8,906 nt of DNA from Cloacimonetes bacterium UBA5284 (GTDB taxonomy: Bacteria; Cloacimonadota; Cloacimonadia; Cloacimonadales; Cloacimonadaceae), in contig DHSO01000008.1 in the NCBI GenBank assembly GCA_002410505.1, forward strand, positions 812 to 9,717, written 5' to 3'. Position 1 is the first letter of the stretch. The number at the start of each line of letters is the position of its first letter. The notes under the pieces were generated by a model that searched no databases, was not told where the DNA came from, and saw only the letters and a program-made list of their open reading frames with translations. Shown here in pieces: positions 6,978-8,906 of the stretch. Made by a program: the position numbers and the translations under genes.

Positions 6978-8834
6978 ATGAAACAGCAAATCCCAGCCGG
7001 TCAGGAAGCCATCGGTCACATAGTAGCGTTTTATGACCGGGGATCTTTGCATCTGGGGCTTGTTTCCGCCTTTGAGGCTCCAAACTATCGGGTGTTGCTG
7101 CCGGATGAACATATCGTTATCGTAAATGCCTCCCGGATTACTCTATGTAGCAAGGATTCCTATGATCTTCATGTAGCGACTCTGGCGGATTTCACCATGC
7201 ATGTGAATGCGCAAGGCTTACCCGAGATTACGATCGATGCTGAAGGACTAAACCTTATAGATATAGCCAATAACATGCACTTGGGAGACGATTATCAGAT
7301 ATTCGCCTTATTAATGCATCTGAAGGCCAATCCCCAACGCTATCTGCAAAAACATGATCTCTATTTTCAGCGCTCGCCGGAAAGTGAAGCCGGATATCTG
7401 CAAGAGAAAGAAAAACAAGAAGCGAGGCGACTATACTTGGAGGATGTGCTAGAAGTGGCAAAACACCCCAATTCCTGCGTGGAACCAGGCCTCAGAGCCA
7501 CACTTTTACAAGACCTGAGATTGCTGTTGCAAAACGAACGAATTGACGATCTGGCAAAGATCCTTAAGAACGCGGGAAACATAAATCCTGCCTCTCTGCG
7601 GGAGGCTTTGGGAGACACACTCGCGCTATCGGATCCTCCCCTTTTGGATTCCGGTGTGCCCATAGTGTTCCTCAATGAAGAATTGAATGATCCCCTGCTA
7701 CGGCCAAAGCCTGCGGTAAACCCGGTGACAGCCTTTTGCATCGATGATGAGGACAGTCGCGATTTTGACGATGCCATCAGCCTGGAAAGCATGAATGACG
7801 GGTTTCTTTTGGGCATCCATGTCAGCAACCTGGCTGATTTCATAGACAGATATCACCCTCTTTTCGCTGAAGCCAAAGCAAGAGTTTCTTCGTTGTATCT
7901 GCCTTCAGGTTTGGTGGCGATGTTACCCCCAAAATATTCCGAGCAGCTCTTTTCCCTGAGAGCCGGCGAAGAAAAGCCGGTACTGAGTCTTTTTGCACGC
8001 TTTGACTTGGATTTCAATTTGTTGGAGAGTCGTTTTGAATCCGGATACATCCGGGTATCACACAATTATTGCTATAAAGAAGTAGATAAAGCGCGCCATC
8101 ACGAGGCTTGGCAGCCGTTGTTCCGAATAGCGAACGACTTCTTTGCGCAGAGAGGAATTGCTGAGAAGAATGATGGACAGCGCTATGCGTATAAGCTGAC
8201 GGCGGAAGGCAAAGAAATGCGTTTCAAACAGATCGATCTCTATAGCCCTGCCCGCAGGATGATCGAAGAGCTAATGATCTTTTACAATCGCCAACTGGCT
8301 GATTTTGCACTAAACCATCAGATCCCAGTGTTGTTCCGGAATATCAAGCAATTCTTTGATGAAGAAAAACAGTGGCAAAACAGCACTGCATACTTGGATA
8401 CCAGTGCCGGGCACCATCCCGGGATCGGTGCGGAAGCCTATCTACACTGCAGCAGCCCAATCCGCCGCTTTGTAGATTTGCTGAATCAGATGCAGGTAGT
8501 AGAATATCTTCGTCGGGGAAGCTACGCGTTTTCCGACCGGGAGCTTGAGCTCTATATACCGCCAATAGAAAAGAGGCTGTTACTACTGAGAGAAACAGCG
8601 CAGCGATCAGAACGCTACTGGATGTTGCGTTTCATAGAACAAAAAATGCTGCATAGCCCCCTGGAGGGAAAGCTCAAAGGTGTGATCAATGGTAAATGCA
8701 GGGTGGAATTGCAGCCTTGGAGAAAGCAGATACTATTGGCGCTTGATGCAATCCCGCAAGAGGATGCCTTCAATTTTGTTGCTTACGACATCGATTGGGA
8801 TAAGATGCTTCTGAAGGCGGATTTGATCTGTTAG
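6978..8834 (+). CDS. RNase II/R (RNB domain) family 3'-5' exoribonuclease, compact form
   Basis: 618-residue cytosolic protein expected to degrade RNA processively from the 3' end. The RNB catalytic domain spans about 245-510. CIDDEDSRDFDDAISLE at 254-270 carries the four acidic metal-binding positions Asp256, Asp262, Asp264 and Asp265. GIHVSNLADFI at 279-289, LYLPSGLVAMLPPKYSEQL at 306-324, RRMIEELMIFYNRQLADFA at 426-444 and SSPIRRFVDLLNQMQ at 492-506 follow the family order; the SPIRR arginines match the RNA-phosphate contact region. The N-terminal 10-60 (GHIVAFYDRGSLHLGLV) looks like a small SH3-like barrel rather than the usual cold-shock domains, followed by a helical linker at about 95-240. 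After the RNB only about 60 residues of possible OB-like strand (560-618) remain, so a full S1 domain is not evident. This layout recalls cyanobacterial/plastid-type RNB proteins. The start has an AAAGG ribosome site at 6965-6969. Confidence 0.94.
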   Translation: MKQQIPAGQEAIGHIVAFYDRGSLHLGLVSAFEAPNYRVLLPDEHIVIVNASRITLCSKDSYDLHVATLADFTMHVNAQGLPEITIDAEGLNLIDIANNMHLGDDYQIFALLMHLKANPQRYLQKHDLYFQRSPESEAGYLQEKEKQEARRLYLEDVLEVAKHPNSCVEPGLRATLLQDLRLLLQNERIDDLAKILKNAGNINPASLREALGDTLALSDPPLLDSGVPIVFLNEELNDPLLRPKPAVNPVTAFCIDDEDSRDFDDAISLESMNDGFLLGIHVSNLADFIDRYHPLFAEAKARVSSLYLPSGLVAMLPPKYSEQLFSLRAGEEKPVLSLFARFDLDFNLLESRFESGYIRVSHNYCYKEVDKARHHEAWQPLFRIANDFFAQRGIAEKNDGQRYAYKLTAEGKEMRFKQIDLYSPARRMIEELMIFYNRQLADFALNHQIPVLFRNIKQFFDEEKQWQNSTAYLDTSAGHHPGIGAEAYLHCSSPIRRFVDLLNQMQVVEYLRRGSYAFSDRELELYIPPIEKRLLLLRETAQRSERYWMLRFIEQKMLHSPLEGKLKGVINGKCRVELQPWRKQILLALDAIPQEDAFNFVAYDIDWDKMLLKADLIC

Positions 8835-8877
8835 GAGCCTCCGCCTACACAAAGATACCCGGGCAATCCGATACATT

Positions 8878-8906
8878 CCGGACTTCGGGGTCCCCGCAAA
8901 ATTGCG
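8878..8906. other. Short inverted repeats downstream of the RNase gene, cut by window end
   Basis: The 72 bp after the RNase II-family stop contain no ORF. Near the edge GGAC at 8880-8883 can pair with GTCC at 8890-8893 over a 6-nt loop. CGGGG-T-CCCCG at 8886-8896 is a perfect odd palindrome, and CGCAA at 8895-8899 mirrors TTGCG at 8902-8906 around AA. This could be the beginning of a terminator or of another structured intergenic repeat, but the sequence ends before it can be judged, and no T run is seen. Confidence 0.35.

Noticed and set aside
6844..7112. Two short minus-strand frames containing GRIELPTNGLGNRCSIP-like peptide
   Set aside because: This peptide is the antisense translation of the tRNA-Arg, a familiar false protein in annotations; the frames also overlap the RNase start.

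Overview
The window carries six protein genes and one tRNA on about 8.9 kb. It looks like chromosomal DNA of a Gram-negative bacterium of the Fibrobacterota-Chlorobiota-Bacteroidota (FCB) side of the tree. The clues are a large secreted beta-propeller protein ending in a PNPF / G-x-V / SGVY C-terminal domain, as used by type IX secretion (T9SS) systems and FlgD-like folds, and an AroB whose signature (ASTYKRG, LLAMVDA, AEMLKG) resembles Bacteroidota-type enzymes. Cloacimonadota or a neighbouring candidate phylum would fit, but this placement is an inference from motif memory, not a search. Base composition is moderate, with no obvious compositional break by eye.

Layout. (1) Positions 1-140 hold two near-identical 62-bp GC-rich structured repeats separated by 16 bp. 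(2) Positions 159-4646 are a tightly packed plus-strand operon: a WecA/TagO-type polyprenyl-phosphate sugar-1-phosphate transferase, overlapping by ATGA with an 830-residue exported propeller protein bearing a C-terminal sorting-type domain, followed after 4 bp by aroB (3-dehydroquinate synthase). (3) Positions 6752-4651 on the minus strand are asd (aspartate-semialdehyde dehydrogenase) and, 2 bp downstream, an M20D metallo-amidohydrolase. This operon converges on aroB with only 4 bp between stop codons. (4) Positions 6753-6870 are a divergent control region. (5) Positions 6871-6946 are tRNA-Arg(CCU) with an encoded CCA, followed by T7 and, 31 bp after the tRNA, an RNase II-family exoribonuclease gene. 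(6) The last 72 bp hold short inverted repeats cut by the window end.

How the genes may work together. The WecA-like enzyme would start a lipid-linked surface glycan in the inner membrane. The neighbouring propeller protein would be exported and could act at the surface; its architecture recalls PorZ, the T9SS attachment-complex protein that binds anionic LPS. Their translational coupling makes a glycan/surface-anchoring link the most interesting hypothesis here. asd supplies aspartate semialdehyde for lysine/DAP, threonine and methionine, and the M20D enzyme next to it could be an N-acyl-diaminopimelate deacetylase or a general N-acyl amino acid hydrolase. The tRNA-RNase II pair is an RNA-metabolism island. 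No CRISPR, transposase, integrase or defence gene is visible. I found no clearly undescribed system; most genes are recognisable housekeeping or envelope genes.
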